Source: Halorubrum tebenquichense DSM 14210
GTDB lineage: Archaea; Halobacteriota; Halobacteria; Halobacteriales; Haloferacaceae
Direction of reading: 5' to 3'
Assembly (NCBI RefSeq): GCF_000337415.1
Contig: NZ_AOJD01000021.1
Location: 249-64,248, forward strand
Length of the DNA: 64,000 nt
In this document: in pieces, positions 8,976 through 17,116 of the stretch
How the letters are laid out: each line of letters opens with the position of its first letter
Position numbering within the stretch: the first letter of the stretch is position 1
The notes under the pieces: generated by a model
Database searches by the model: none
What the model was told of the DNA's origin: nothing
The model's input: only the letters and a program-made list of their open reading frames with translations
Program-made: the position numbers and the translations under genes

Positions 8976-9338
8976 TTATCGAAGCTCCGCGACCTTCTCG
9001 CCGATGTCCTCGACGTCGTCGGCGGCGTCGCCGGCGTCGACGACGGCGGCGGCGGCCGAGCCGACTTCGAGGCCGGCGGCCTGACCGACTTCGTCCTGCG
9101 TGTCGACGAAGACGACCGGGATCCCCTTCTCCTCGGCGAGTTCGGGGAGGTGCATCACGATCTCTTCGGGGGAGACGTCCTCGGCGACGATGACGAGGTC
9201 GGCGTTGCCGCGCTCGACGGCTTTGGTCGTCTCGTTGGTTCCTTTCTTCACTGTACCGGTGTCTCGGGCGACCTCGAGCGCTTCGAGGGATCGCTCGGCG
9301 AGGTCGGCTGGGGTGTCGTAGTCTACGTAAACGGGCAT
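8976..9338 (-). CDS. rpl7ae: Ribosomal protein L7Ae (eL8), K-turn RNA binder
   Basis: 120-residue RNA-binding protein of the 50S subunit. In archaea it also acts in box C/D and H/ACA sRNPs and RNase P by binding kink-turns. Signature motif: [27 protein letters not shown] with [15 protein letters not shown]. The start is ATG 9338 ([13 protein letters not shown]); the frame is open 14 codons further upstream without homology. First gene of the operon with rps28e, rpl24e and ndk. A TATA-like box lies about 115 nt upstream, so the transcript should have a leader of about 90 nt. Confidence 0.97.
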   Translation of the reverse strand: MPVYVDYDTPADLAERSLEALEVARDTGTVKKGTNETTKAVERGNADLVIVAEDVSPEEIVMHLPELAEEKGIPVVFVDTQDEVGQAAGLEVGSAAAAVVDAGDAADDVEDIGEKVAELR

Positions 9339-9452
9339 ATGTTGTTCACCTATCCTCCGCGCGGGCTCGCGTGCTCGCACCGTGGTCGGTCCCTAACGGC
9401 ACGGCACATCATCAACCCCACAGAGGCTGTGAAGCGACGTAGTCCGGACATC

Positions 9453-9460
9453 CATAAAAG
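9453..9460 (-). promoter_or_regulatory. Probable TATA box of the rpl7ae operon
   Basis: Minus-strand CTTTTATG preceded by an A/G patch. It is the only good TATA match between rpl7ae and the divergent phosphatase gene at 9627, which has its own CTTTTTAAG at 9588-9596. The implied leader before rpl7ae is long enough for autoregulation, but I saw no convincing kink-turn. Confidence 0.5.
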
Positions 9461-9626
9461 CGCTTTCAATGTCCTGCGCGTGTGCGAGCGGGGATCACGG
9501 GGCGAACTCGCGGACCGGATGGAGAAGCCGACGGTCCGGTGCGGATCCCCCGGAACGGAACCGATAGAGTGCGCGATCGGACTCCGCGCTTTTTAAGCCC
9601 GACTCGCGCCTCCCTTCGCGTATCGA

Positions 9627-11036
9627 ATGGTCCGTCTCGTTCACTACTCCGACATCGAGAACGTCTTCGACGACCCGGAGCGGGCGGCCCGCCTCGCCGG
9701 TCGGATCCGGGCGCTCTCCGGCCCCGACGCCGCGGTCGTCGCCACCGGCGACACGACCGCGCCGGGCGTCCTCTCGCTCGTCGCGACCGGCAGGCAGGTC
9801 CTCGACTTCTACGAGGCGACCGACACGCTCCTCGACACGTTCGGTAACCACGAGTTCGACTACGGGCCGGACGCGCTGCGCGACCTCGTCGCGGACGCGC
9901 CGGCGACGTTCGTCTCCGCGAACGTGCGCGACGAGGACGGCGAGCCGTTCGGCCGCGACGAGGGCGTCGTCCCGTGGGCCGTCCGCGAGGTGGACGGCGA
10001 GACCGTCGGGTTCGTCGGCGTCACCGACCCCGCGACCGACTCGCTGAACCCGATGGCCGCCGACCTCTCGTTCGACGAGCCCGTCGCGGCCGCCGGAGCG
10101 GCGCTCGCGGAGATGCGGGCGTCGGTCGCCGACGCGGACGGGGGGGAGGGCCTCGACCACGTCGTCGTCCTCTCGCACCTCGGCGCGGGCGACGACGACC
10201 TCGCCCGCGAACTCGACGTCGACGCGGTCCTCGGCGGCCACGTCCACAGCCGTCGGAACGAGAGGGTCGCGAACACGCTGCTGGTCCGACCGGGCGTCAA
10301 CGGCGAGGCGGTGGCCGACGTCGACCTCGACGCCGAGCCGCCGACGGCGACCCTCCACGAGCCGGAGGGGGCCGAGCCAGCGCCCGGGTTGGCGGACGCG
10401 CTCGCCGAGCGGATGGCCGCGGCCGACTTGGACGAGGTCGTCGATACGGTCGCGGAGCCGATCGAGCGCTCCGGCGAGGTGGTCCACGGCGGGGAGTGCC
10501 GCGTCGGCAACTTCGTCGCGGACGCGTTCCGGTGGGCCCACGACGCCGACGTCGGCCTCTCCAACGCCGGCGGCCTCCGGCAGGGCGACCCGTTCGAGGG
10601 CGACGTGACGAAGGCGGACCTGATCAGCCTGATCCCCTTCGAGGAGCCGGTGGCCCTCGCCTCGGTCACCGGCGGGGAGCTCCGCGACGTGCTGCGCGAG
10701 ATGGCCGCGCCGGAGGTCGACTTCGGCGAGGACGACTGGTGGCACGGCCACGTCTCGAACGCTCGCCTCGTCTGGGACGCCGACGCCGAGCTAATCTTAG
10801 AGGCCACCGTCGACGGCGGGCCGATCGACCCCGACGCGCGCTACACGGTCGCGGTCTCCGAGTACCTCCTCCACTCCGAACACGAGTTCCCCACGCTCTC
10901 CGAGCGCCACCGGATCGACGAGGCCGACATCCAGTACGAGGTACTCGCCGCCTACGCCCGCGAACGCGGCATCGACCCCGAGGTGGAGGGCCGCATCGAG
11001 ATCCGGAACCGCGCCGCCGCGAGCGACGACGACTGA
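9627..11036 (+). CDS. Metallophosphatase / 5'-nucleotidase family protein (cytosolic)
   Basis: 469 residues with two domains of the UshA/5'-nucleotidase family. The N-terminal calcineurin-like domain has HYSDIE, TGDTTAPG, FGNHEFDYG, VLSHLGAGDD and GGHVHSR. The C-terminal substrate-binding domain starts near residue 275 with CRVGNFVADAFRW and SNAGGLRQGD. The first metal motif is HYSDIE where the family usually has HxNDxH or HxSDxH. There is no signal peptide, unlike the periplasmic relatives, so it should act in the cytoplasm on nucleotides or related phosphoesters. Substrate unknown. Confidence 0.88.
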   Translation: MVRLVHYSDIENVFDDPERAARLAGRIRALSGPDAAVVATGDTTAPGVLSLVATGRQVLDFYEATDTLLDTFGNHEFDYGPDALRDLVADAPATFVSANVRDEDGEPFGRDEGVVPWAVREVDGETVGFVGVTDPATDSLNPMAADLSFDEPVAAAGAALAEMRASVADADGGEGLDHVVVLSHLGAGDDDLARELDVDAVLGGHVHSRRNERVANTLLVRPGVNGEAVADVDLDAEPPTATLHEPEGAEPAPGLADALAERMAAADLDEVVDTVAEPIERSGEVVHGGECRVGNFVADAFRWAHDADVGLSNAGGLRQGDPFEGDVTKADLISLIPFEEPVALASVTGGELRDVLREMAAPEVDFGEDDWWHGHVSNARLVWDADAELILEATVDGGPIDPDARYTVAVSEYLLHSEHEFPTLSERHRIDEADIQYEVLAAYARERGIDPEVEGRIEIRNRAAASDDD

Positions 11037-11070
11037 GCACGGCCGCGACGGCATCTGTTTATAAACAGGT

Positions 11071-11390
11071 GCGGTGGCGCGTGCCGACGAGCGCCCAGAG
11101 GGCGCGAGTCGCACGCGCGAGGGAGTCGCTGGCCCCGGAGCGGAGCGGAGGGTGCCAGCGACGAGGCTGGGGAGGAACGAGGTGCGGTGCTGTGGGGGGG
11201 CGGGACTCGAAGGGGCAGCCGGGAGGCGGGCGTAGACGACACAAGGACCGCAACGAGGGAGCGACAGCGACCGAGTGAGGACCACAGCGAGTGTACGCCC
11301 GCCTCCCGGCTGGGGCTTCGGCGGTGTTCGTGTCGATCAAGAGTTTATAAACAACTACTGCGTCATACAGCCGAGCGGCTGGGGCTTCGG
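11071..11390 (+). ncRNA. Dispersed structured-RNA candidate, copy 1
   Basis: Fills much of the 451-bp gap between the phosphatase stop and the folD stop. From the 5' end: GCGGTGGCGCG; outer stem GCGCGTGC/GCACGCGC with inner hairpin GCGCCC-AGA-GGGCGC; stem GTCGCTGGC (11125-11133) with GCCAGCGAC (11154-11162); conserved single strand GGGACTCGAAGGGGCAG; a perfect 19-bp stem 11216-11234 with 11294-11312, extended past a GGG/GGG internal loop by CGAAG/CTTCG; then two tail motifs CTGGGGCTTCGG at 11310-11321 and 11379-11390 (spacing 69). It is similar to three other copies in this window. No protein reading is conserved between copies, whereas the pairing is. Transcription is not shown. Confidence 0.65.
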
Positions 11391-11487
11391 CGGTGTTTAC
11401 GGTCGACCCACTATCGGCTAGTTATATTCGACCGTTCGACCACTTATAAACATCAAACGCGAGAGAGCCGTTCGAGTCCGCTCCCTC

Positions 11488-12381
11488 TCAGTCCAAGTTC
11501 ACGTCGACGCCGGTCTGGATCCCCGCCGCCTTCACCGTGTTATAAAGGAGCATCGCGCGCGTCATCGGGCCGACGCCGCCGGGCACGGGCGTGATCGCTC
11601 CCGCGACCTCGCTCGCCGACTCGTAGTCCACGTCGCCGACCAGTTCGTACCCCTTCTCCGTGTCCGCGTCGACGCGGTTGATCCCCACGTCGATCACGGT
11701 CGCGCCCGCCTTCAGCATCGAGCCGTCGACGAACTCCGGGATGCCGGCGGCGGCGACGACGATGTCCGCGTCCGCCAACTTCGCCTCCAGGTCCTCGGTC
11801 CGCGAGTGACAGACCGTGGTCGTCGCGTTCCCGACGGGACTCTTCTGGATCAGCAGGTTCGCCATCGGCTTGCCGACGATGTCGGAGCGGCCGACGACGA
11901 CCGCGTCCGCGCCCTCCGTCTCCACGTCGTAGGCGTCGAGCAGCTTCTGGACGCCGTGCGGGGTACAGGGCTTGAACCGGGCGTCGCCCGCGACGAGGCG
12001 GCCGACGTTCTCCGGGTGGAAGCCGTCCACGTCCTTCTCCGGGTCGATCCGGCGGAGGACGGTCCGCTTGTCGACGTGGTCCGGCACGGGCATCTGGACC
12101 AAGATCCCGTGGACGTCGTCGCGCGCGTTGAGGTCGTCTATCGTCTCGTACAGCTCCTCGGCCGGCGCGTCGGCGTCGATCTCGACGTGGATCCCTTCGA
12201 TCCCGACCTCCTCGCAGTCCCGCTGTTTCATCGAGACGTACGTCTCGCTGGCCGGGTCGTCGCTCATCAGCACCGTGGCCAGCCCCGGTTCAACGCCCGC
12301 GTCGGACAGCCGCGCCACCTCGTCGGCGACCGTCTCGCGCACGTCCGCCGCGACCGCCTCGCCGTCGATCGTCTCGGTCAT
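11488..12381 (-). CDS. folD: Bifunctional methylene-THF dehydrogenase / methenyl-THF cyclohydrolase FolD
   Basis: 297-residue enzyme converting 5,10-methylene-THF to 10-formyl-THF using NADP. It has the catalytic Lys52 in the YVSMK motif, QMPVPDHVD, the family signature PCTPHGVQKLL, the NADP-binding loop VVGRSDIVGKPMANLL and the C-terminal TPVPGGVGPMTRAML. The ATG at 12381 gives the normal family length. CTTTTACC about 25 nt upstream (12402-12410 region, minus strand) is a likely TATA box. It converges on the structured repeat at 11071-11390. It probably serves the same folate pool as folA and thyA further right. Confidence 0.97.
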   Translation of the reverse strand: MTETIDGEAVAADVRETVADEVARLSDAGVEPGLATVLMSDDPASETYVSMKQRDCEEVGIEGIHVEIDADAPAEELYETIDDLNARDDVHGILVQMPVPDHVDKRTVLRRIDPEKDVDGFHPENVGRLVAGDARFKPCTPHGVQKLLDAYDVETEGADAVVVGRSDIVGKPMANLLIQKSPVGNATTTVCHSRTEDLEAKLADADIVVAAAGIPEFVDGSMLKAGATVIDVGINRVDADTEKGYELVGDVDYESASEVAGAITPVPGGVGPMTRAMLLYNTVKAAGIQTGVDVNLD

Positions 12382-12488
12382 GCGCGACCGTCGGCGGCCC
12401 CGAGGTAAAAGTGACGCGGGATCGTGGTCATCGGAGCCGTTTCGAACTCGATTCGATCCGAGAACACGGATCGGTTTTCGAAACGGGG

Positions 12489-13280
12489 CTACTCGGGGAA
12501 CAGCTCTTCTTCGCGCTCGACGGCGTCGATCGCGGCGACCTCCTCGTCGGTCAGCTCGAGGTCGGCCGCGGCGAGGTTCGCGCGCAGGTGCGCCTCGCTC
12601 GACGCCTTCGGGATCGCGACCACCGGATCTTTCGCGGTCGCCCACGCGATCGCGACCGCCTCGGGCGTCGCCCCGTGCGCCTCGGCGACCTCGACGACGG
12701 CGTCTATCTCCCGCACCCGGCCGCCGGCGAGCGGCGAGTAGGCGACGACCGGATAGCCGTGGTCGCGGGCGTGGTCGAGCAACTCCGGCCGATAGAAGAG
12801 CGGGTGAAGCTCCGTCTGATGGGCCGCGAGGGGCGCGTCGAGGCGTTCGACCGCGCGGTCGAGGTCCGCGAGTTCGAAGTTCGACACGCCGACGTTGCGG
12901 ACGAGGCCTTCGTCGACGAGTCGGTCGAGCGCGGGCAGCGTCGCGTCCGGGTCGTAGTCGCCGCGCGGCCGGTGGACGTACAGCAGGTCGAGGGCGTCGA
13001 CGCCGAGGCGGTCCGCGCTCTCGCGGGCGGCGGGCGCGACGGCGTCGGCCGCGAGGTCGTCGATCCAGAGCTTCGTCGCCACGGTCACGTCGTCGCGGCC
13101 GAGGGGCTCGTCCGCGCCGTCGTCCGCTGCCAGCCCTGCGGCGAGCCCCTGGCCGACGACCGCCTCGTTGTCGTAGATCCGCGCGGTGTCGAGGTGGCGG
13201 TAGCCGAGAGCGAGCGCGGTCGCGACCGCGTCGGGGTCGTCGATTCCCATCGTTCCGAGACCGACGGGCGGGAAGTTCAT
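12489..13280 (-). CDS. Aldo/keto reductase
   Basis: 263-residue NADPH-dependent reductase of the AKR superfamily with a (beta/alpha)8 barrel. The catalytic tetrad is visible: Asp31 and Tyr36 in HLDTARIYDNE, Lys70 in VATKLW, and His103 in YVHRP. VRNVGVSNFELADL and AIPKASS match the cofactor-binding strands. Physiological substrate unknown. It lies between folD (same strand, 107 nt downstream) and the proline-rich mini-ORF on the opposite strand. A second, unrelated-subgroup AKR occurs at 52266. Confidence 0.9.
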   Translation of the reverse strand: MNFPPVGLGTMGIDDPDAVATALALGYRHLDTARIYDNEAVVGQGLAAGLAADDGADEPLGRDDVTVATKLWIDDLAADAVAPAARESADRLGVDALDLLYVHRPRGDYDPDATLPALDRLVDEGLVRNVGVSNFELADLDRAVERLDAPLAAHQTELHPLFYRPELLDHARDHGYPVVAYSPLAGGRVREIDAVVEVAEAHGATPEAVAIAWATAKDPVVAIPKASSEAHLRANLAAADLELTDEEVAAIDAVEREEELFPE

Positions 13281-13363
13281 GCCCGAATGTCGGTCCGGTC
13301 GCGAGTAAATCCCTCCGTCTCCGCGCGGCGGGAATTTTACCTCGTCGGGCGTTCGAAACTGAA

Positions 13364-13531
13364 ATGTCTATGCGAGTGCCTCCCCCGCCCTCCGATCCCC
13401 TTTCGGCCGACCGCCCCTCCACAGTCGACCGTCCCTCTCCCACCGACCGCCCCTTCACAGTCGACCGCCCCTCCCCCGCCGACCGCCCCTCCCCCGCCGA
13501 CCGCCCCTTCCCCACCGGCTGGAGCGAATGA
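13364..13531 (+). CDS. Proline-rich hexapeptide-repeat mini-protein (candidate)
   Basis: A 55-residue ORF from ATG 13364: MSMRVPPPPSDPLSA, then six hexapeptides of the type DRPSPA/DRPFTV (residues 16-51), ending TGWSE. Its TGA stop overlaps the ATG of the next gene (ATGA at 13528-13531). A TATA-like AATTTTAC (13333-13340) stands about 27 nt before the ATG, so it would be the leaderless first cistron of the transcript for 13528. The repeat keeps frame because the unit is 18 bp. Function unknown. The alternative is that it is only a repeat-bearing leader. Confidence 0.5.
   Translation: MSMRVPPPPSDPLSADRPSTVDRPSPTDRPFTVDRPSPADRPSPADRPFPTGWSE
13409..13516 (+). repeat. Six-unit 18-bp tandem repeat
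   Basis: Six contiguous 18-bp units beginning GACCGCCCCTC, with unit ends alternating between ACAGTC and CCCGCC/CCCACC types; units 4 and 5 are identical. The array lies inside the mini-ORF at 13364-13531 and encodes its hexapeptides. Slippage or unequal crossing-over would change the copy number without shifting the frame. Confidence 0.9.
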
Positions 13532-14085
13532 GTCGGGACGGGACCTGGTCGTTCCCGACCGCCACGGGCCACGTCGAGGTCGCCCCCGGCGAGATCCGGG
13601 TCCGGCGGCGGCTGCGGACCGCCGTCGATCACGCCGGGCAGGCGTTCGCGAGGGGGCGGCTCGGCCCGCTCACGGACGCGTTCGGCTGGACCGGCGTCGG
13701 GGTACTGTTCACCCTCCTCGGCGCGGTTCCGCGGCTCCTGTCGGCCGGCAGCGGGAGCGAGCCCCTCTGGGCGGGCGGGATCGCCGCAGTCACCGTGATC
13801 GGGACTCTCGCGGCGTCGATCGCGGGGAACCGCCGCACGACGGTGCCGCTCCGCGCCGTCGAACGCGTCGAGTTCGGCGGCGACGAGGTTGTCGTGGTCC
13901 ACGAGCCGGACGACGGGGAAGACGACGAGCCGACCGAGACGGAGATCCGGCCGCGCTCGGAGGACGCGCGCGCCGACGCCGCGCTCGCGTTCCGGCTCCG
14001 GGGGGTCGACGTCCGCGGCGTCGACGGGGACGACGCCGTCTCCCGGACGGCGGTCGACGCGCCGAAGACGGAGCTATTAGAGTGA
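13528..14085 (+). CDS. Membrane protein with two helices and a PH-like cytosolic part
   Basis: 185 residues. An N-terminal beta-type segment (WSFPTATGHVEVAPGEIRVRRRL) precedes two transmembrane helices (about residues 53-70 and 80-100). A C-terminal acidic region follows, with VPLRAVERVEFGGDEVVVVHE, the pattern of bacterial PH-like domains. It is the second cistron after the mini-ORF by ATGA overlap. The stop converges on the gene at 14087 with almost no spacer. No specific family name recognised. Confidence 0.72.
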   Translation: MSRDGTWSFPTATGHVEVAPGEIRVRRRLRTAVDHAGQAFARGRLGPLTDAFGWTGVGVLFTLLGAVPRLLSAGSGSEPLWAGGIAAVTVIGTLAASIAGNRRTTVPLRAVERVEFGGDEVVVVHEPDDGEDDEPTETEIRPRSEDARADAALAFRLRGVDVRGVDGDDAVSRTAVDAPKTELLE

Positions 14086-14086
14086 G

Positions 14087-14866
14087 TCAGCGCGTCACGG
14101 ACACCGTCCGCTCGACGACCTCGTACCCCTGCGCGGCGAGCGCGGGGGCGTAGTACCGCTCGGCGACCCGCGCCTGCGGGAGCCGGCGGAGGTCGAACCG
14201 GCGCGTCGGGCGCAGTTCGACGTCGACGACGCTCCCGCCGTCGGCCGCCTCGCGAACCGTCGCGGCGTACGACCCCCACGGCCGGTCGTCGACCGTACCG
14301 TCGACGTCGACGGTCGCGACGGCGTCGCCCGGCGAGGCGTCGTCTGGGTCGGCCTCGTCGGCTCCGTCCCCTGCGGCCCGCACCTCGGTCTCGAAGTCGA
14401 GCGCGACGCTCCGGAGTCCGAGCAGGTACGAGAACTCGTAGGTCGCACGGGTTCCGGTCGGGGGGTCCGGGGCGGCGGTGGCTGTCTCGGTCGGCCGGTC
14501 GGGGGCGTCACCTCCATCCGCTCGCACGTCGTCGGCGACCCCCCACTGGAACGCGAGGACCGGTGGTCTCTCCGAGGCGAACTGCCGGACGACCGCCTCG
14601 GGCGAGGCGTCCGTGCGGAGGCGAGTCGTCCCGGACCGGCGGTACACCGGCAGGCGGAGAGCGACGACCAGCACCGCCCCGACCGCGATCCCCGGCCAGA
14701 ACGAGAGCGCGGCGACGGCGGCGAGGAACGCCCCCACGACGAGCAGCGCGAGGGTCCAACTGACGGCGCGCTCGGCGCGGCGGTAGCCCCGCACGGCGTC
14801 GTCGAGCGCGTCGCGGTCGGTCGGCGGCGGCGTTCGGGCGTCGGAGGGACTGGAGGGATCGGTCAC
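14087..14866 (-). CDS. Haloarchaeal membrane-anchored protein, unknown function
   Basis: 259 residues from the GTG at 14866 (VTDPSSPSDART...). Two transmembrane helices occupy about residues 30-75 (WTLALLVVGAFLAAVAAL and IAVGAVLVVALRLPV). A soluble C-terminal domain follows, with PEAVVRQFASERPPVLAFQWG and a strand-rich YEFSYLLGLRSVALDFE. The frame is also open to an ATG at 14938 directly after the upstream stop (TGAATG). I prefer the GTG because the extra 24 residues are Arg/Ser-rich and unlike the rest. It probably shares a transcript with the HAD gene upstream. Confidence 0.7.
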   Translation of the reverse strand: MTDPSSPSDARTPPPTDRDALDDAVRGYRRAERAVSWTLALLVVGAFLAAVAALSFWPGIAVGAVLVVALRLPVYRRSGTTRLRTDASPEAVVRQFASERPPVLAFQWGVADDVRADGGDAPDRPTETATAAPDPPTGTRATYEFSYLLGLRSVALDFETEVRAAGDGADEADPDDASPGDAVATVDVDGTVDDRPWGSYAATVREAADGGSVVDVELRPTRRFDLRRLPQARVAERYYAPALAAQGYEVVERTVSVTR

Positions 14867-14938
14867 GCTCCGAACTCGGGGAGACGGAAAATCAGAATTT
14901 CGGTCTCTGACCGATCGCCCGCCCGATCGCCGCCGCAT

Positions 14939-15631
14939 TCAGGCCCGGTCTCGCTCGTCGTCCTCGTCGGCGGGCGCTCGCCCGCAGATGCTCACGAGGT
15001 CGTGGAGGTCGTCGATCTCGTAGGTCGGGTGGCAGGCCAGTTCCGTCGACCGCCGGTGCGGGCGGCGGACGAACGCGGAGTCGATGCCGGCGTTGTCGGC
15101 CGCGCGGACGTCCGACTCGTTGTCGCCGACGAAAAGCGCCGTCTCGGCTCCGAGATCCTCGAGGGCGCGCTCGATGTAGTACGGGGAGGGCTTCTTGCGC
15201 GAGAGGCTGGCCACCGAGGGCTCGCGGCCGTACGCGACCTCGAAGTGGCCGCGCAGCCCGAAGTGATCGAGGAGCGCGTCGACGGTCGCCTGCTGGTTCG
15301 AGGAGACGACGCCGAGCGAGGCGTCGAGCGCGCGGAGGGCGTCGACGTCGTCGTACGGCGTCTTGCGCCCCTGCCGGGCGGCGTCGATCTGGGCCGCCGC
15401 CGCGGTCTCGTCCCTGACGCGCCAGAACTCCGTCGGGTCCACGCCGTAGCGCTCGCAGATGTCGGTCAGGGTCGCGGGGTCGACGCCGACCGCCACGTCG
15501 TCGACGTGCGCGAGGTCGGGGTCCTCGACGCCGAGGCTCACGAACGCGTCCCAGGCGGCCTCGCGGAGCGTGTCGAACGGCGTCCGCCCGACCAACACCC
15601 CGTCGTTGTCGAGGACGACGGCGTCGTACAC
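14939..15631 (-). CDS. HAD-superfamily hydrolase (phosphoglycolate phosphatase-like)
   Basis: 230 residues. Motif I is VVLDNDGVLVG (nucleophile Asp8, acid/base Asp10), motif II is LGVVSSNQQ, motif III is the Lys in SLSRKKPSP, and motif IV is ALFVGDNESDVRAADNAG. A helical cap lies between residues 15 and 85. This layout fits small-molecule phosphatases such as phosphoglycolate phosphatase; the substrate cannot be read from sequence. The stop is followed directly by an ATG of the next gene on the same strand. Confidence 0.9.
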   Translation of the reverse strand: MYDAVVLDNDGVLVGRTPFDTLREAAWDAFVSLGVEDPDLAHVDDVAVGVDPATLTDICERYGVDPTEFWRVRDETAAAAQIDAARQGRKTPYDDVDALRALDASLGVVSSNQQATVDALLDHFGLRGHFEVAYGREPSVASLSRKKPSPYYIERALEDLGAETALFVGDNESDVRAADNAGIDSAFVRRPHRRSTELACHPTYEIDDLHDLVSICGRAPADEDDERDRA

Positions 15632-15709
15632 GCCTCACTCTGCGTCGCTAACGGGCAAAAAGGTTTCACACCCCGACACTCGGCGTTCCGAACGCCGGCT
15701 GTCGGACAC

Positions 15710-15850
15710 TCAGACCCCGAACAGGTGGACGAACAGCCCCGCGAGCAGCACGAGCGTCCCGACGATCACGCCGACGAACGGGATCGGGACCGGCAGCGGG
15801 ATCACGATCAGCGCGACGCCGAGCGCGATCAGCGCGGTCGAGAGCTTCAC
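15710..15850 (-). CDS. 46-residue two-helix membrane peptide
   Basis: Starts at GTG 15850 (VKLSTALIALGVALIVIP) and has a second hydrophobic stretch (FVGVIVGTLVLLAGLFVHLFG), joined by a Pro-rich turn PLPVPIP. The whole protein is a hairpin in the membrane. It is conserved in style with other haloarchaeal small membrane proteins. Function unknown. The frame runs open further upstream with Arg-rich sequence that I regard as non-coding. Confidence 0.66.
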   Translation of the reverse strand: MKLSTALIALGVALIVIPLPVPIPFVGVIVGTLVLLAGLFVHLFGV

Positions 15851-15976
15851 GGGCGAACACCGTCCGCGACGCTCAAATATCTTCAGGTGGATTCCGACCG
15901 TCGGACGACGCGTCCGGGAACACGCCACGACCCCCGCACTTTCAATACCCGGCCGGTCGAAGACTCAGATTGGACC

Positions 15977-17116
15977 ATGAACATCTCTGATATCGCGGTG
16001 TCGGAATACGTCGAGGTCGACGTCGATGAGCGGCTCGCCAAGGTCCGTTCTATCTTCGAGCGAGAGAACCCCAAGGGGATCGTCGTCGTCGAGGACGGCG
16101 AGTACGCGGGCGTCGTCGGGGAGAAACAGCTCATGCGCTCGCGCATGGAGGACGACACGAAGGTGTCGGCGGTGATGAAACCGGCCCCCTCGGTCGACCG
16201 CCACGAGGACGTCCGTGAGACCGCGCGACTCCTCGTCGAGGGCGACGTGAAGATCGCGCCCGTCTACGAGGGCGAGAAGCTCTACGGGATCGTCACGGTC
16301 GACCAGATCTTAGAGGCCGTCATCGAGAGCCTCGACGCGATCACCGTCGGCCAGATCGCGACAGAGGACGTGATCGGCATCGGCGAGACGGAGAGCGTCG
16401 GCCGCGCGATCAACCGCCTCCGCGAGAACGGCGTCTCCCGGCTCCCCGTCCTCGACGAGGGCGGCGACCTCGTCGGCGTCGTCACGACGAACGACATCGT
16501 GGAGTTCGTCGTCCGCGACCACGAGCGACAGGGCAGCGGCGACCGCGCGGGCGACATCGACCGGATGCTCGACATCCCCGTCTACGACATCATGTCGAGC
16601 CCCGTCGTCACCGCGACCGAGGACGAGACCGCCCGAGCGGTCGTCGAGCGCATGTTCGACAACGAGGTCTCCGGGCTGGTCGTCACGCCCGCGGCCACCG
16701 ACAACGTCGCCGGCATCGTGACGAAGACGGACGTGTTGCGCGCGCTGACGTTCACCGAGCAGGACTCGATGGACGTCCAGATCACGAACGTCGACCTGCT
16801 GGAGGGGACCTCCCGCGAGCACATCGTCGAGTCCATCGAACAGGCCGCGGACAAGTACGCGGACATGCACGTCATCCACGCGCACGTCCGGCTCCACGCG
16901 CACAAAGAGAAGCTCCGCGGCACGCCCCTCATCCAGTGTCAGATCCGCCTCCGAACCAACGAGGGGCAGGTCGGCGGCTCCGGCGAGGGGTACGGTGCCG
17001 AACACGCGTTCCACGTCGCGCTCGACAAGCTGGAACGGAACGTCCTCGAGATCAAGGGCGTCAACGCCGACGAGGAGTACCGCGGTCAGCTCCTGCGGAA
17101 GCTCGGCGAGCTGTAA
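15977..17116 (+). CDS. Four-CBS-domain protein with C-terminal ribosome-hibernation-factor-like domain
   Basis: 379 residues. Two Bateman modules occupy about residues 5-118 and 125-265, with typical CBS ends such as GIVTVDQILEAV, GVVTTNDIVEFV and GIVTKTDVLRAL. The last 100 residues (VQITNVDLLEGTSREHIVESI, MHVIHAHVRLHAHKEK, PLIQCQIRLRTNEGQV, AEHAFHVALDKLERNVLEIKG) resemble the beta-alpha-beta-beta-beta-alpha fold of HPF/YfiA. CBS domains sense adenine nucleotides. Inference: a nucleotide-controlled ribosome inactivation factor. ATG 15977 is chosen because CBS 1 starts there; upstream is non-coding. Confidence 0.88.
   Translation: MNISDIAVSEYVEVDVDERLAKVRSIFERENPKGIVVVEDGEYAGVVGEKQLMRSRMEDDTKVSAVMKPAPSVDRHEDVRETARLLVEGDVKIAPVYEGEKLYGIVTVDQILEAVIESLDAITVGQIATEDVIGIGETESVGRAINRLRENGVSRLPVLDEGGDLVGVVTTNDIVEFVVRDHERQGSGDRAGDIDRMLDIPVYDIMSSPVVTATEDETARAVVERMFDNEVSGLVVTPAATDNVAGIVTKTDVLRALTFTEQDSMDVQITNVDLLEGTSREHIVESIEQAADKYADMHVIHAHVRLHAHKEKLRGTPLIQCQIRLRTNEGQVGGSGEGYGAEHAFHVALDKLERNVLEIKGVNADEEYRGQLLRKLGEL

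Noticed and set aside
11488-14153. Very long overlapping reading frames (804 and 580 codons) on both strands across folD, the reductase and 13528
   Set aside because: They extend or oppose folD and the aldo/keto reductase, are Arg/Pro/Gly-rich without domains, and arise from GC-rich third positions.
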